A model generated the notes under the pieces. That model was not told where the DNA came from and ran no database searches. It was given only the letters and a program-made list of their open reading frames with translations. The position numbers and the translations under genes were made by a program. Positions 24,219 to 32,579 of a DNA stretch of 32,579 nucleotides are shown piece after piece. How positions within the stretch are numbered: the stretch's first letter is position 1; each line of letters begins with the position of its first letter. This stretch comes from Alphaproteobacteria bacterium (lineage in GTDB: Bacteria; Pseudomonadota; Alphaproteobacteria; Rhizobiales; JAKIUO01): the NCBI GenBank assembly GCA_024280475.1, contig JAJRQA010000013.1, positions 1 through 32,579 of the forward strand, written 5' to 3'.

Positions 24219-27200
24219 ATGAAACAACTCGCTCAAACGTTAAATAGCCACGACAGAATACAACTTATTCCCAATACTGGTGTCCAGTTTATTGATCTGG
24301 CGTTTTCGTTGCCGGAAGAAAATTGGCAGTATGCTCTGGGCTACACCGCCCTTAGAGAACCAGATGGCGGCGCCTCGGGGGCGGCAGGTGCGGATGAACG
24401 CTCCATAATATTGGTCGAAAATCCCCCTGGTACGACCAAGTTTGTTTCCCTAGATGGGCAGCCAGTAAATGAAGACTATGTCTTCAAAATCCATATGGAT
24501 AAAATTTTAGAGAGCACGGACAAGCGCTGGTTCCCGCTGCCATATCTGAGGCAGAACAGGCAGGGCTTCCGCCTTGATGCCTACCCAACAAACTGGGTGC
24601 GAAGTTACATCTTCAAGTTGGATGAGCCCGGCCCCGATGAAGAAACCCATCGTCTGGTTCTGGCGGTCGACACGACGATCTTGAGTGAGGAGAAAAATGT
24701 CGACACGACGACCAAGACTGAGACAAAACGTAATGTGGCGCCGACAGAAAAAAATGTCTCGGAAAATTCTGATCTGTTTCGATTTGCAGTCGGCAACCCC
24801 GCCTTGCCTGACTTTCTGTTGAAGGAGACCTGGCTACAAAACTGGGCACAAAGAACCTGCGCGCCGCCGTCAGGGCGCCGACTACGTATGCCCGAAGTCG
24901 TAAGTTCCTCTGAAAATGAAGAAGAGGAAAAGAGATTTCTCGAGCATTACCCAACCGCGATCTACTACGCCTATCTCCATCTTCTAAAGCATCTTGTAAA
25001 GCGCCTGCCGGACTTACATTTTCTGGATACATCGAATGCCACCAACAACAGCCCTCCAATTCCTGTAGATGTGGTTCTGGATGTTGGGAACTCGCGGACC
25101 TGCGGTATAATTTTTGAACAAGATCGCAACAAATCCACGTTCGACAATTGCTATAGTATGACACTGAGAGATTTATCCAGTCCCGGCTATGTTCATGACG
25201 GCCCATTCTCAAGTAGAATGGAATTTGTTGATCACGCATTTGGCGACGAATATTCCTCAAATATAAGCCGGCAGCATGCTTTCCGTTGGCCTTCTATTGT
25301 TCGCCTCGGCCCTGAAGCCGAACGACTGGCAGGTCAGGTTTTTGGCAATGAAGGAAATATGGGCCTATCCAGCCCAAAACGATACATTTGGGATACACGT
25401 CCCAGCACCAATACCTGGTATCTCAATCCGAATGGCCGTCCACTGCTCAGCAAAGGAATTGTCACAGAAGTTAAAACCGCTAACAAGGGGGATTTCATCT
25501 TGAAATTCACCCAGTCAGGCGAACGACAAAGCCCGGAAGATCCCTACCCGCCGATCACGCCGCGCTATTCACCATCTTCAATGATGACGTTCTTCCTGGC
25601 AGAACTGTTCCTCCAGGCGTTTCATCAAATTAATGCCCCTCATGTAAGATATACTAGGGAACACGCCAATCGGCACCGTTACATTCGGCATATTATTTTG
25701 ACCGTGCCCACTGCCATGACAATTGAAGAACGAATTTTGTTTCAGCGCCGCGCGCGCGATGCTCAGGCTGTACTTTGGGATATCCTCTATCCGGGAGATG
25801 TCTCAGCAGCTCAACGGCCTGAACTGAGTGTTACCCTGCACGACAAATGGGACGAAGCAGTCGCCACGCAAGCTGTGTTTCTTTATAATGAGACATCTGA
25901 AAATTTCAGTGGGGATATGGAGAATTTCTTTGCAGTATCCGGCCGGGTTCGGGCCGTACCCGCAAAACTTACTGAACGCCTCGTCGACAGCAACACTACT
26001 CCAGAGGCTATTAAGCAAGCTCCCAGTCTGCGTATTGCCAGCCTCGATATCGGCGGAGGCACAACGGACTTGATCGTCACGACCTATTATCACATAGGCG
26101 GAATGATCATTCCAAATCAAAATTTCCGCGAGGGGTTTAACATCGCCGGCGACGATATCTTGGGTGATATCGTACAAAAATTGGTTCTTCCACAACTGGT
26201 TCTGGCCATGAAATCGGCTGGCCATCCCGAACCGCTGGCGCTTTTGGACGAACTGGTCGGCAAAGACGGTGCGGGTGCCAATGTCGCGGCCGATCACAAT
26301 ATGCGCCGACAAATTGCGCGCCACTTATTGATCCCCACTGCCATTCGCCTGATTGAGGAATATGAATCGGTCGGGTTACAAAAACACCGCTCGGTCACCA
26401 CCAGGCTTGCCACTTCGCTCATCAATGATCAGGTGACGAAGACACGGATCGACCAACATATTGCAACAAAGAATAACAGACTTGGTTTTCCTGTTATTGA
26501 AAGCCCACTGGACCTTGATTTAACATTTCGAACTGCCGACGTTGAAAAAATTGTCCTGGATCTTTTTGAAACTGTCGTCAGCAATCTCGCAGAGATCGTA
26601 TACGCTTATGATTGCGATGATATGCTACTGTCGGGGCGCCCTTCCCGAATGCCGGCCATCAGGAACTTGCTGTTGAGATATTTGCCGATTGCGCCACACC
26701 GCCTTTGCGCCATGCATGACTATGTCGTTGGTGATTGGTATCCAATCAAAAGCCTTGACCGCCGCGTTGAGGATCCCAAAACGACGGTTTCTGTTGGCGC
26801 GATGGTTTGCGCATTATCGCTTGAATCTCTGGAAGGCTTCCATATACGCACGGAGGAATTGAATATGCGCTCAACTGTCCGGCATATCGGTGTTATCCAT
26901 AAAGATACCATCAGCGATAAGTCTGTTCTATTCACCGATGTCGATCTTGATGATGAAGACGAGGGGGATATGGATCAGGAGGCGGAGTATCAGTATTCCG
27001 CGCCAGTGCGTATTGGTTTCCGGCAGATGAAACATAGCCGCTGGCAGGCAACCCCCTATTATGAAATCTCATTCAAAAGCGATACTGTTTCAGGCAATGA
27101 CACTCACCCCAATTATCCATTTAATATCACCTTGAAAATAAAAAGGCCGAGCGAGAAGTCTCCCAATTCTCTTTCTATTTTGTCCGCCTACAATGCATCC

Positions 27201-27353
27201 GGCAAGAATGTGAAAAATATGCTGGACATTCGCCTGCATACGCTTTCAAGTCTCGGTAAAAAAGCCGACAAACATTGGCTTGACAACGGGATTTTCGACA
27301 CCCGCGAAGTAGCAGAAATGGTCAAATTATACGGAACCGAAAACACGAATTAA
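24219..27353 (+). CDS. srfB: SrfB-like virulence-factor-family protein (actin/Hsp70-type ATPase fold)
   Basis: This 1,044-residue cytoplasmic protein has no signal peptide or transmembrane helix. The first 280 residues are family-specific. An ASKHA (actin, sugar kinase, Hsp70) core follows: phosphate-1 motif VVLDVGNSRTCG (285-296), phosphate-2 motif LDIGGGTTDLIV (609-620) and an adenosine-type loop LSGRPSRMP (804-812). An acidic stretch (DVDLDDEDEGD) lies near the C-terminus before a last beta-rich part. SrfB of Salmonella (srfABC, named as SsrB-regulated factors) has this layout and similar size; its biochemical function is not established. The adjacent SrfC gene (76 bp downstream) makes the assignment firm. 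No clear Shine-Dalgarno precedes ATG 24219. ATP-driven assembly or switching together with SrfC is inferred. Confidence 0.85.
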   Translation: MKQLAQTLNSHDRIQLIPNTGVQFIDLAFSLPEENWQYALGYTALREPDGGASGAAGADERSIILVENPPGTTKFVSLDGQPVNEDYVFKIHMDKILESTDKRWFPLPYLRQNRQGFRLDAYPTNWVRSYIFKLDEPGPDEETHRLVLAVDTTILSEEKNVDTTTKTETKRNVAPTEKNVSENSDLFRFAVGNPALPDFLLKETWLQNWAQRTCAPPSGRRLRMPEVVSSSENEEEEKRFLEHYPTAIYYAYLHLLKHLVKRLPDLHFLDTSNATNNSPPIPVDVVLDVGNSRTCGIIFEQDRNKSTFDNCYSMTLRDLSSPGYVHDGPFSSRMEFVDHAFGDEYSSNISRQHAFRWPSIVRLGPEAERLAGQVFGNEGNMGLSSPKRYIWDTRPSTNTWYLNPNGRPLLSKGIVTEVKTANKGDFILKFTQSGERQSPEDPYPPITPRYSPSSMMTFFLAELFLQAFHQINAPHVRYTREHANRHRYIRHIILTVPTAMTIEERILFQRRARDAQAVLWDILYPGDVSAAQRPELSVTLHDKWDEAVATQAVFLYNETSENFSGDMENFFAVSGRVRAVPAKLTERLVDSNTTPEAIKQAPSLRIASLDIGGGTTDLIVTTYYHIGGMIIPNQNFREGFNIAGDDILGDIVQKLVLPQLVLAMKSAGHPEPLALLDELVGKDGAGANVAADHNMRRQIARHLLIPTAIRLIEEYESVGLQKHRSVTTRLATSLINDQVTKTRIDQHIATKNNRLGFPVIESPLDLDLTFRTADVEKIVLDLFETVVSNLAEIVYAYDCDDMLLSGRPSRMPAIRNLLLRYLPIAPHRLCAMHDYVVGDWYPIKSLDRRVEDPKTTVSVGAMVCALSLESLEGFHIRTEELNMRSTVRHIGVIHKDTISDKSVLFTDVDLDDEDEGDMDQEAEYQYSAPVRIGFRQMKHSRWQATPYYEISFKSDTVSGNDTHPNYPFNITLKIKRPSEKSPNSLSILSAYNASGKNVKNMLDIRLHTLSSLGKKADKHWLDNGIFDTREVAEMVKLYGTENTN

Positions 27354-27429
27354 ACCCGTGCCGCATCCTCGGTAGCGGATATGATAGAATCCAACTGCAA
27401 TCAATTTTTGAGTAGAGCCAGTAAACACG

Positions 27430-30069
27430 ATGTCAGATCAGTTACAACAACAAGCCAGTAAACTGGCAGCGCAGACGGTGAACAGCTCGAACCTATTTGA
27501 AGAATGGGTCAAAAAATTTCCAGATGTTGTCACCACCGGTGCAGACGAGCTAAAACAATTCATCAGCTCGACCCGGCGCCATGCCCGCACCATCGATCGC
27601 GCTTGCAGCAGGCCGGCATCAATTGCTGTTTTTGGTGAAAGCCAGGTCGGAAAATCCTACCTCGTGTCAACTCTCGCCAAAGGCGCAAATAGCCTTGTGC
27701 AAATTCGCTTTGTCAATGAAACGCGAAATTTCGTCACAGAGCTAAACCCCGAAGGAAAGGAAGAATCGACCGGACTGGTAACGCGTTTTTCTGTAAAGTC
27801 ACCGCCTGCCGGGCATGCCCAGAAGCCAATTTATGTTGAGCTGCTTTCAGAACTTGATGTCGTAAAAATTTTCGTCAACACATTCTACAATGATATCAAG
27901 CATAAACATACAAAGGCTCTGTCATCGGAAGTTGCCGAACAGGTGATAAATTCTGTCGGACAATCTGTCGGTACTGCCGGTGCCGCACATTTTATTAGCG
28001 ATGATGTGGTTGCCTTGCAGGAGTTTTTTTGGAGCGAAATTGATACGCGTGGCAATCTCAAGGTTTTGGGTGCCGGATTCTGGCGCGAACTCGAGAGCTT
28101 ATTACCAAGGCTTTCAGTCGATGATCGCCTGCGGGTGTACTCGCTGTTTTGGTTGCAGCAGCCGGACATTACTATGGCTTGCGCAAAGCTCGTCAAAACT
28201 TTGCAGAACCTTGACCATTGTGAAGCGCTGATCGTTGGTATGGAGGCAATGTCGCCGCGTAAAACCTCGATCATCGACGTGAGAACGCTCAACCGCTTTT
28301 TCAAAGACGAAACCGACCACTTAGAGGTCGAAACCCCCGGGAATGGACAAATCTCCACAATAGGTCGCGCAACCTTATGTGCCCTGACAGCAGAAGTTTA
28401 TCTGATGCTGGATTCGCCGGTAGAGGGCGCGCTCAGTCAATGCGATTTACTTGATTTCCCCGGGATGCGTGGGCGCATGGGTGCAATCAGCGTAGAAAAC
28501 GTAATTGAATCCAACATCGATGGAAAAATCGATGGCCTTTCCCAATTGTACAGACGCGGCAAAGTTGATGTCCTGTTCAAACGCTATTCTGCAAACCGGG
28601 AGCTGGCAGCGCTACTGCTGTGCCGCCAGCCGGGCAACCAGGAAGCCCACGAACTAAAGAGCACCGTTTATGACTGGATATCAATGACGCTTGGAAACAA
28701 TCCCGGCAAGCGAAATGTGAACACACTATTCGTATTGTTCACAAAATTTGATCTGCTCATTAGTCCCACAATTGGAGAGGGCACCAAGGCGTCCACCCTG
28801 AGTGGACAGATCGACAATACATTTGTCAGTTACTTCAATCAAAACACCAAGGATAATTGGCCAACGAAATGGAACGCTGACGGCGTTTTTAAGAATTGCC
28901 ATTGGTACCGCAATCCATTCGCGGCGCAGTCGCCTTTGTTTGTATACGACAAAGCCAATCCAATAATGAATTTCGAAGTCGACATCAATTCAGAGCAGAC
29001 AGATCGGATCGCCAAGTTTCGCGAAACCTTTTTGGGCACTCCTGATTTGAACCAATATTTTACTGACCCGGCACAGGCCTGGGACAGCGTCATGGGAATT
29101 CAGGATGGCGGGGTTTCCTACATACAAAAGCGCCTTGACGAGACCGTCAACCCGAATACGAAGTTCGAGCTGCTGCTGGGGCGCATCAATGATTTGGCCG
29201 ACAAGCTGAAGTCGCGAATGGATGAACATCATATTTCAAGCGATCTGGAAGCCGAACGCCGCAAGCGTAAAGAGCGAATGACCACAATTATTACCAGTGT
29301 CTTGCAGCACGTAATCGGCAATGCGCAGTTCGGCGTGATGTTACAACAATTTCAGATTACGCCAGCGGCCATCATTTTTTCTCTAAGACAGGCTCTGTCG
29401 AACCAAACCAGTCCCGATGGCGGAACAGATGCAAATCGCGGTCAGCAAAAAATTGATATGCAGGATTTCCTGGGCGCTGTCTTGGGCGACGATGCAAAAA
29501 CAACCACAACCCAAACTGTTGATATTGTCGACACTGCCGCCAACGAAATTATGCAACAATGGACAACCCATATCCGCTCAGCCCTTGGCAGCAGTAATAG
29601 TATAGTGCAGCGCCTTAGTCTGCCGGATCAGGACGCCAGCAATTTAACTGATGAGATTGTGAAAATTGCGCAACATACTGGTATCGAGAAAAAGATTGCG
29701 CAATTCATTCGCGATTGGCGCCGCGGTGGACAAGAGCAAATGCAAGGCTATCACCTGTTGTCCCGCCGGATTGCTTCTGAGTTCAATAATTTCATTTTTT
29801 ATTTTGGATATGACACGCAGCGCGAAAAAGACCGCCCACAATTGCGCAATAGCGATCTGCGGCTGTACAGTCGCCCCGTTCAGATTGACAACGAATTTGA
29901 GGTGTCTGAAACAAGTGGTAACTTCAATATTGCCCTATATAAATCCTGGGCGACTGCTTTCGTGGAACGGGTTGAAGCATCGGCGAATGATCATTCGGGC
30001 CCCAAATTTAATCAAGAGGCCAACCAAAGTCTTGAAGATATATTATTGCAATTGCAGCAAGCGCGTTAA
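27430..30069 (+). CDS. srfC: SrfC-like large P-loop GTPase
   Basis: This 879-residue cytoplasmic protein is without signal peptide. Near the N-terminus SIAVFGESQVGKS gives the Walker A/G1 motif (69-76); QCDLLDFPGMRG gives the G3 DxxG (342-345); VLFTKFDLL gives a G4-like TKxD (438-441). The distance of about 270 residues between G1 and G3 reflects a large helical insertion. The C-terminal 400 residues are helical, with a probable coiled coil (near 600-620, DLEAERRKRKERM), as in dynamin-like proteins. This matches the SrfC virulence-factor family, here longer than I recall for enteric members. It follows SrfB and is 33 bp before the next gene. No strong Shine-Dalgarno is seen before ATG 27430. 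GTP-dependent oligomerisation at the membrane is plausible from family resemblance but not shown by sequence alone. Confidence 0.85.
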   Translation: MSDQLQQQASKLAAQTVNSSNLFEEWVKKFPDVVTTGADELKQFISSTRRHARTIDRACSRPASIAVFGESQVGKSYLVSTLAKGANSLVQIRFVNETRNFVTELNPEGKEESTGLVTRFSVKSPPAGHAQKPIYVELLSELDVVKIFVNTFYNDIKHKHTKALSSEVAEQVINSVGQSVGTAGAAHFISDDVVALQEFFWSEIDTRGNLKVLGAGFWRELESLLPRLSVDDRLRVYSLFWLQQPDITMACAKLVKTLQNLDHCEALIVGMEAMSPRKTSIIDVRTLNRFFKDETDHLEVETPGNGQISTIGRATLCALTAEVYLMLDSPVEGALSQCDLLDFPGMRGRMGAISVENVIESNIDGKIDGLSQLYRRGKVDVLFKRYSANRELAALLLCRQPGNQEAHELKSTVYDWISMTLGNNPGKRNVNTLFVLFTKFDLLISPTIGEGTKASTLSGQIDNTFVSYFNQNTKDNWPTKWNADGVFKNCHWYRNPFAAQSPLFVYDKANPIMNFEVDINSEQTDRIAKFRETFLGTPDLNQYFTDPAQAWDSVMGIQDGGVSYIQKRLDETVNPNTKFELLLGRINDLADKLKSRMDEHHISSDLEAERRKRKERMTTIITSVLQHVIGNAQFGVMLQQFQITPAAIIFSLRQALSNQTSPDGGTDANRGQQKIDMQDFLGAVLGDDAKTTTTQTVDIVDTAANEIMQQWTTHIRSALGSSNSIVQRLSLPDQDASNLTDEIVKIAQHTGIEKKIAQFIRDWRRGGQEQMQGYHLLSRRIASEFNNFIFYFGYDTQREKDRPQLRNSDLRLYSRPVQIDNEFEVSETSGNFNIALYKSWATAFVERVEASANDHSGPKFNQEANQSLEDILLQLQQAR

Positions 30070-30102
30070 TGCATAATTCAAAGAGCAGGAATTGGAGACA
30101 GC

Positions 30103-31284
30103 GTGCCAATTTATCTAAGGCTATATTCTGATGCTTCCTTGCCAGACAAAGATTTGCTCGCGCATCTTGAATTCCAAGATCCGTCTTTGCAAGACCAGTT
30201 GAAAGCCTTTGGAGCCGAGCAGAAGGACGCGTCAGCAACCATAATAATTGAAGACCCTAATGACATAGATGGCGAGCGTTATCTGGCTAATACAGGGCGC
30301 AGTCGGGCGCCCTATAGTTGGCCGGTCAGGATTTTTACGCGCAAAGACCAGTGGTTCCTTGCTGTGCCCGGCAAACTGGTTCAACTGGCAGACCCCCGCC
30401 CCTATCAATGTGAGTTGATCATTGCAAGAGGAAGCGAGCGAATAAGTTATGCCTGCTTCACTGCCTTTGCCCAATCTCCCCAGCCTTATGAATTTCCGCA
30501 AGATAGTAAACCTGACAAGCCTATAATAACCGGGGCCGGCAGTGAACCTGGGGTGGAGGTAACAACAGGAAGCGGCACCACCAATACCGGGACAGAAGAG
30601 GAAAATGGCACAGCCACTGCGCCTGTATCTCCGGCCTCTGGCAAGAGCAGAACCGGATTAGTTGCTGCAACGGCGCTGTTTGTTGCCGCTTCCAGTGCGT
30701 TGGCCTTTCATTTTCAAGACGACATCCGCGCGATGATCAGCGGCGGGGAAGACAGTTTTTATAAACTCAAATGGACCTATGACACTTCGCATCAACAATT
30801 CAATGTTGCAAAGGCAGTGGGCCGCTCTGCGCAAGGTTGCGATGGCGTTAATGTGAAAATTAAACCGGTATTTGGATCGGTAGAACGACAAGGGACAGTG
30901 CTAAGTTATGTTCGCCGCGGACAAATTGCCAACACCGATGTTTTGAGCTTTCAACTCATTTGCGGTACCCGTAATATATCCGGTCAAATTGAATTGACTT
31001 TTAAAACTGCGGTTATGCCGCCGCTCGCTGAAACAACAATTCAAATGTCAGCCGATAGGTTTGTTTCGGTTAAGATATCAGATCTTCCCATAGCCAACCC
31101 CGAAAACTGGCACTGGTATGAGGTTGAAACTAATAACGGTGTCACAAGCAAAAATTTTGGCATGCAGGGCATTATGATAACGATGGCAGCCAATAAGAAG
31201 AAATATTTGAAGTTTAAACTACAAAATACAGACAATAATATTGTTAATGGCATTTTAACAATCCTACCGCCACGCGAACAGTAA
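30103..31284 (+). CDS. Single-pass membrane protein, probably linking SrfB/SrfC to the periplasm
   Basis: This 393-residue protein starts at GTG 30103 with GGAG about 6 bases upstream. Residues 1-125 form a compact cytoplasmic domain (MPIYLRLYSD; VRIFTRKDQWFLAVPG). A Thr/Gly/Pro-rich linker (about 135-182) leads to one transmembrane helix (185-203). The C-terminal 185 residues, presumably periplasmic, look like two beta-sandwich domains, with FGSVERQGTVLSY and two cysteines (in QGCDG and LICGT). No family recognised. In Salmonella the third Srf protein, SrfA, precedes SrfB; I cannot show that this protein corresponds to it. Its position 33 bp after SrfC and its topology suggest that the cytoplasmic domain contacts SrfB or SrfC. 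Confidence 0.7.
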   Translation: MPIYLRLYSDASLPDKDLLAHLEFQDPSLQDQLKAFGAEQKDASATIIIEDPNDIDGERYLANTGRSRAPYSWPVRIFTRKDQWFLAVPGKLVQLADPRPYQCELIIARGSERISYACFTAFAQSPQPYEFPQDSKPDKPIITGAGSEPGVEVTTGSGTTNTGTEEENGTATAPVSPASGKSRTGLVAATALFVAASSALAFHFQDDIRAMISGGEDSFYKLKWTYDTSHQQFNVAKAVGRSAQGCDGVNVKIKPVFGSVERQGTVLSYVRRGQIANTDVLSFQLICGTRNISGQIELTFKTAVMPPLAETTIQMSADRFVSVKISDLPIANPENWHWYEVETNNGVTSKNFGMQGIMITMAANKKKYLKFKLQNTDNNIVNGILTILPPREQ

Positions 31285-31322
31285 TTTAATGTTTTGGCGC
31301 AACTGCTGTAAAAGAGTTCACC

Positions 31323-32162
31323 ATGACTGACAAGCTTCCTTCTGAACCGCAATCTCCCCCAGGTCACAGAAAAACAACTGGTCTGTTTTTTGTTGTGGGA
31401 TGGCGTTCAATCGCTGTACTAACAGCACTATCATTGCTTGCGGCAATATTGTTATGGATCTTTACAGGCCCGTTCTGGCCGCGCTCCATGCCGCGCCAAG
31501 CGGCTGCCGCGACTGACCAATCGCGTTCTGATATCACGGCGGCACAGCGAAACCTGGACAAGCTGGATAATAAAATCGCAGCTTTGCGCCAACAACTGGC
31601 TGACAAACGCCTACAATGCAGGGCCCAGCCAGTCAGGCAGCCACCGCCTCCGCTCGATAAAGACGAAATATGCCGCTTATGCCGCAATAACATTAAACGG
31701 CTGGCTGGCAATATGTCGTTATCGCTAACCTGGCAGGGATTTGCGGATTTGGACTTACATTTGATATGCCCCAATAGCTCGCATATCTTTTATAATAATA
31801 AGCAGGTGTCGCAATGCGATGCCCGTCTCAATATTGATAAAAATGCTAAGAAATTTGGCCTTGACAGGCGTCCAATCGAGAATATTTCATTGGGTAGAAA
31901 TGCGCCGCAAGGAAAATATAGAGTAGAAGTTGAATATTACAGGCGTCACGTGGGGGCAGCAGCAGCAGTGCCGTTCAAACTGAATATTACCAGAAACAAC
32001 CGTTCTGAAGTGAAAACTGGATCAGTTCATTATATCAACAATAAAGGTTCTGGCAGGAGATTGGTCGTTTTCGAATTTGAAATTAAGCCCCCAACGCCAG
32101 GGCAGGTGACAGGGCCTGAGGGCATCAATTTGGATTGCAGCATCTGCCGCAATAACCAGTAG
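31323..32162 (+). CDS. Membrane-anchored coiled-coil protein with YfaP/DUF2135-like domain and two CxxCRNN motifs
   Basis: This 279-residue protein has a short cytoplasmic N-terminus, one transmembrane helix (about 28-48), a coiled coil (about 68-98, NLDKLDNKIAALRQQLAD), then CRLCRNN (117-123). A beta-sandwich follows: LTWQGFADLDLHLICP (135-150), the acidic strand RLNID, ENISLGRNAPQGKYRVEVEYY. The W-x-DLDLH, P, LxxD, ENI and APxGxYxVxVxYY pattern is that of the DUF2135/YfaP family. The protein ends in CSICRNNQ, repeating the first CxxCRNN motif (272-278). The two CxxC pairs flank the domain and may form disulfides or a metal clasp in the periplasm. It is last in the plus-strand operon; no clear terminator follows. 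Function unknown; partnership with the other envelope proteins is inferred. Confidence 0.75.
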   Translation: MTDKLPSEPQSPPGHRKTTGLFFVVGWRSIAVLTALSLLAAILLWIFTGPFWPRSMPRQAAAATDQSRSDITAAQRNLDKLDNKIAALRQQLADKRLQCRAQPVRQPPPPLDKDEICRLCRNNIKRLAGNMSLSLTWQGFADLDLHLICPNSSHIFYNNKQVSQCDARLNIDKNAKKFGLDRRPIENISLGRNAPQGKYRVEVEYYRRHVGAAAAVPFKLNITRNNRSEVKTGSVHYINNKGSGRRLVVFEFEIKPPTPGQVTGPEGINLDCSICRNNQ

Positions 32163-32337
32163 CCAAAAAATTTATTTTTAGTCTGGACCAATATGTTTTG
32201 ACTTGAGCTGATTGGAATATCTTGGGGAAATTCTGAACAAGTCTGCGCCATGAGAAATTGCTCCTATTGATTGGGGAACGGTGGAGACCTCATAAGCCAG
32301 CTTGGTTTTGCATCCGATTTCATCAAGGCACAGGGCA

Positions 32338-32579
32338 TGGACTGAAGTGGACCCCATTCACTGGACAGCTTTGGCGGCTTGTTAAGGTGGATCTGGTTTG
32401 CTTCTACGCCGCCAGTTTCTCATCTTTCCATTGCCTAGCATAACATTCGCCCGGCGTCCTGTGGTGCCCGAGGGACGAATGCGGACGCCGCGTATTGTAG
32501 TAGTTGATCCATCGCCCGATGCCGGCCCTGGTCTCGCTGCCGGTCTCATAAGCGTTGAGATAAACGCACTCATATTTCA
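32338..32579 (-). mobile_element. End of a second IS3-family insertion sequence
   Basis: This contains the transposase 3' end and a probable terminal repeat (about 32338-32367, beginning TGGACTGAAGTGGACCCC and carrying TGGAC twice). The element continues beyond the window. Its terminal sequence and transposase end differ from those of the remnant at 1-166, so the two are different elements. Confidence 0.7.
32404..32579 (-). CDS. IS3-family transposase OrfB, C-terminal part (5' end outside window)
   Basis: Read on the minus strand the frame is open across the edge and gives 57 residues ending in a TAG at 32404-32406. The sequence YLNAYETGSETRAGIGRW, then INYYNTRRPHSSLGHHRTP, is the conserved end of IS3-family integrase-type transposases (W-x-x-YN-x-x-RPHxSLG). 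The visible part is not interrupted, so this copy may be intact and recent, unlike the one at the left edge. Confidence 0.85.
   Translation of the reverse strand, partial: KYECVYLNAYETGSETRAGIGRWINYYNTRRPHSSLGHHRTPGECYARQWKDEKLAA

Noticed and set aside
24613-25260. 215-codon minus-strand open frame
   Set aside because: It is antisense to SrfB over its conserved phosphate-1 region; no ribosome-binding site or known motif.
1-32579. Composite transposon formed by the two flanking IS elements
   Set aside because: The transposase ends and terminal repeats differ between the two sides, so they are not copies of one element.
1-32579. CRISPR arrays, tRNA or rRNA genes
   Set aside because: I saw no regularly spaced repeats of suitable length and no tRNA- or rRNA-like sequence.

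Overview
The window is a 32.6 kb stretch of Gram-negative bacterial DNA of roughly even base composition. Signal peptides, a Dpp/Opp-like ABC importer, PAN/Apple-domain exported proteins and IS3-family debris suggest a member of Pseudomonadota, possibly an alphaproteobacterium. No rRNA, tRNA or housekeeping gene is present to fix the taxon. An IS3-family transposase remnant lies at each edge, and both transposase 3' ends point inward, so the block looks like accessory, island-type DNA.

Layout. (1) 1-166: decayed end of an IS3-family element. (2) 189-3178: three small exported proteins with PAN-type four-cysteine modules (two on the minus strand, one on the plus strand), one of which also carries a peptidoglycan-binding domain. 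(3) 3279-21555: eleven tightly packed minus-strand genes, almost certainly one operon. In transcription order they encode a single-pass membrane protein, a membrane-anchored trypsin-like protease, three exported proteins of unknown function, a full but highly diverged oligopeptide-type ABC importer (binding protein, two permeases, one double ATPase), an exported VWA protein with a MIDAS motif, and a cysteine-containing exported protein with an Arg/Gly-rich segment. (4) 21556-22590: a 1 kb divergent intergenic region with a strong inverted repeat and four GTCAA boxes spaced exactly 10 bp apart. (5) 22591-32162: five plus-strand genes encoding an exported coiled-coil plus FGE-sulfatase-like protein without the catalytic cysteines, SrfB (actin/Hsp70-like ATPase fold), SrfC (large P-loop GTPase), a single-pass membrane protein, and a membrane-anchored coiled-coil protein with a YfaP/DUF2135-like domain. 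(6) 32338-32579: end of a second, different IS3-family element.

Reading of the system (inference). SrfB and SrfC would be cytoplasmic nucleotide-driven partners. The four single-pass proteins would link the cytoplasm to the periplasm. A large set of exported proteins (VWA, pseudo-FGE, protease, PAN and peptidoglycan-binding proteins, several orphans) would form or act on an envelope assembly, with a dedicated importer built in. I know of no described system with this full composition. Two genes of the long operon carry G9 and G10 tracts, which raises the possibility of phase variation.
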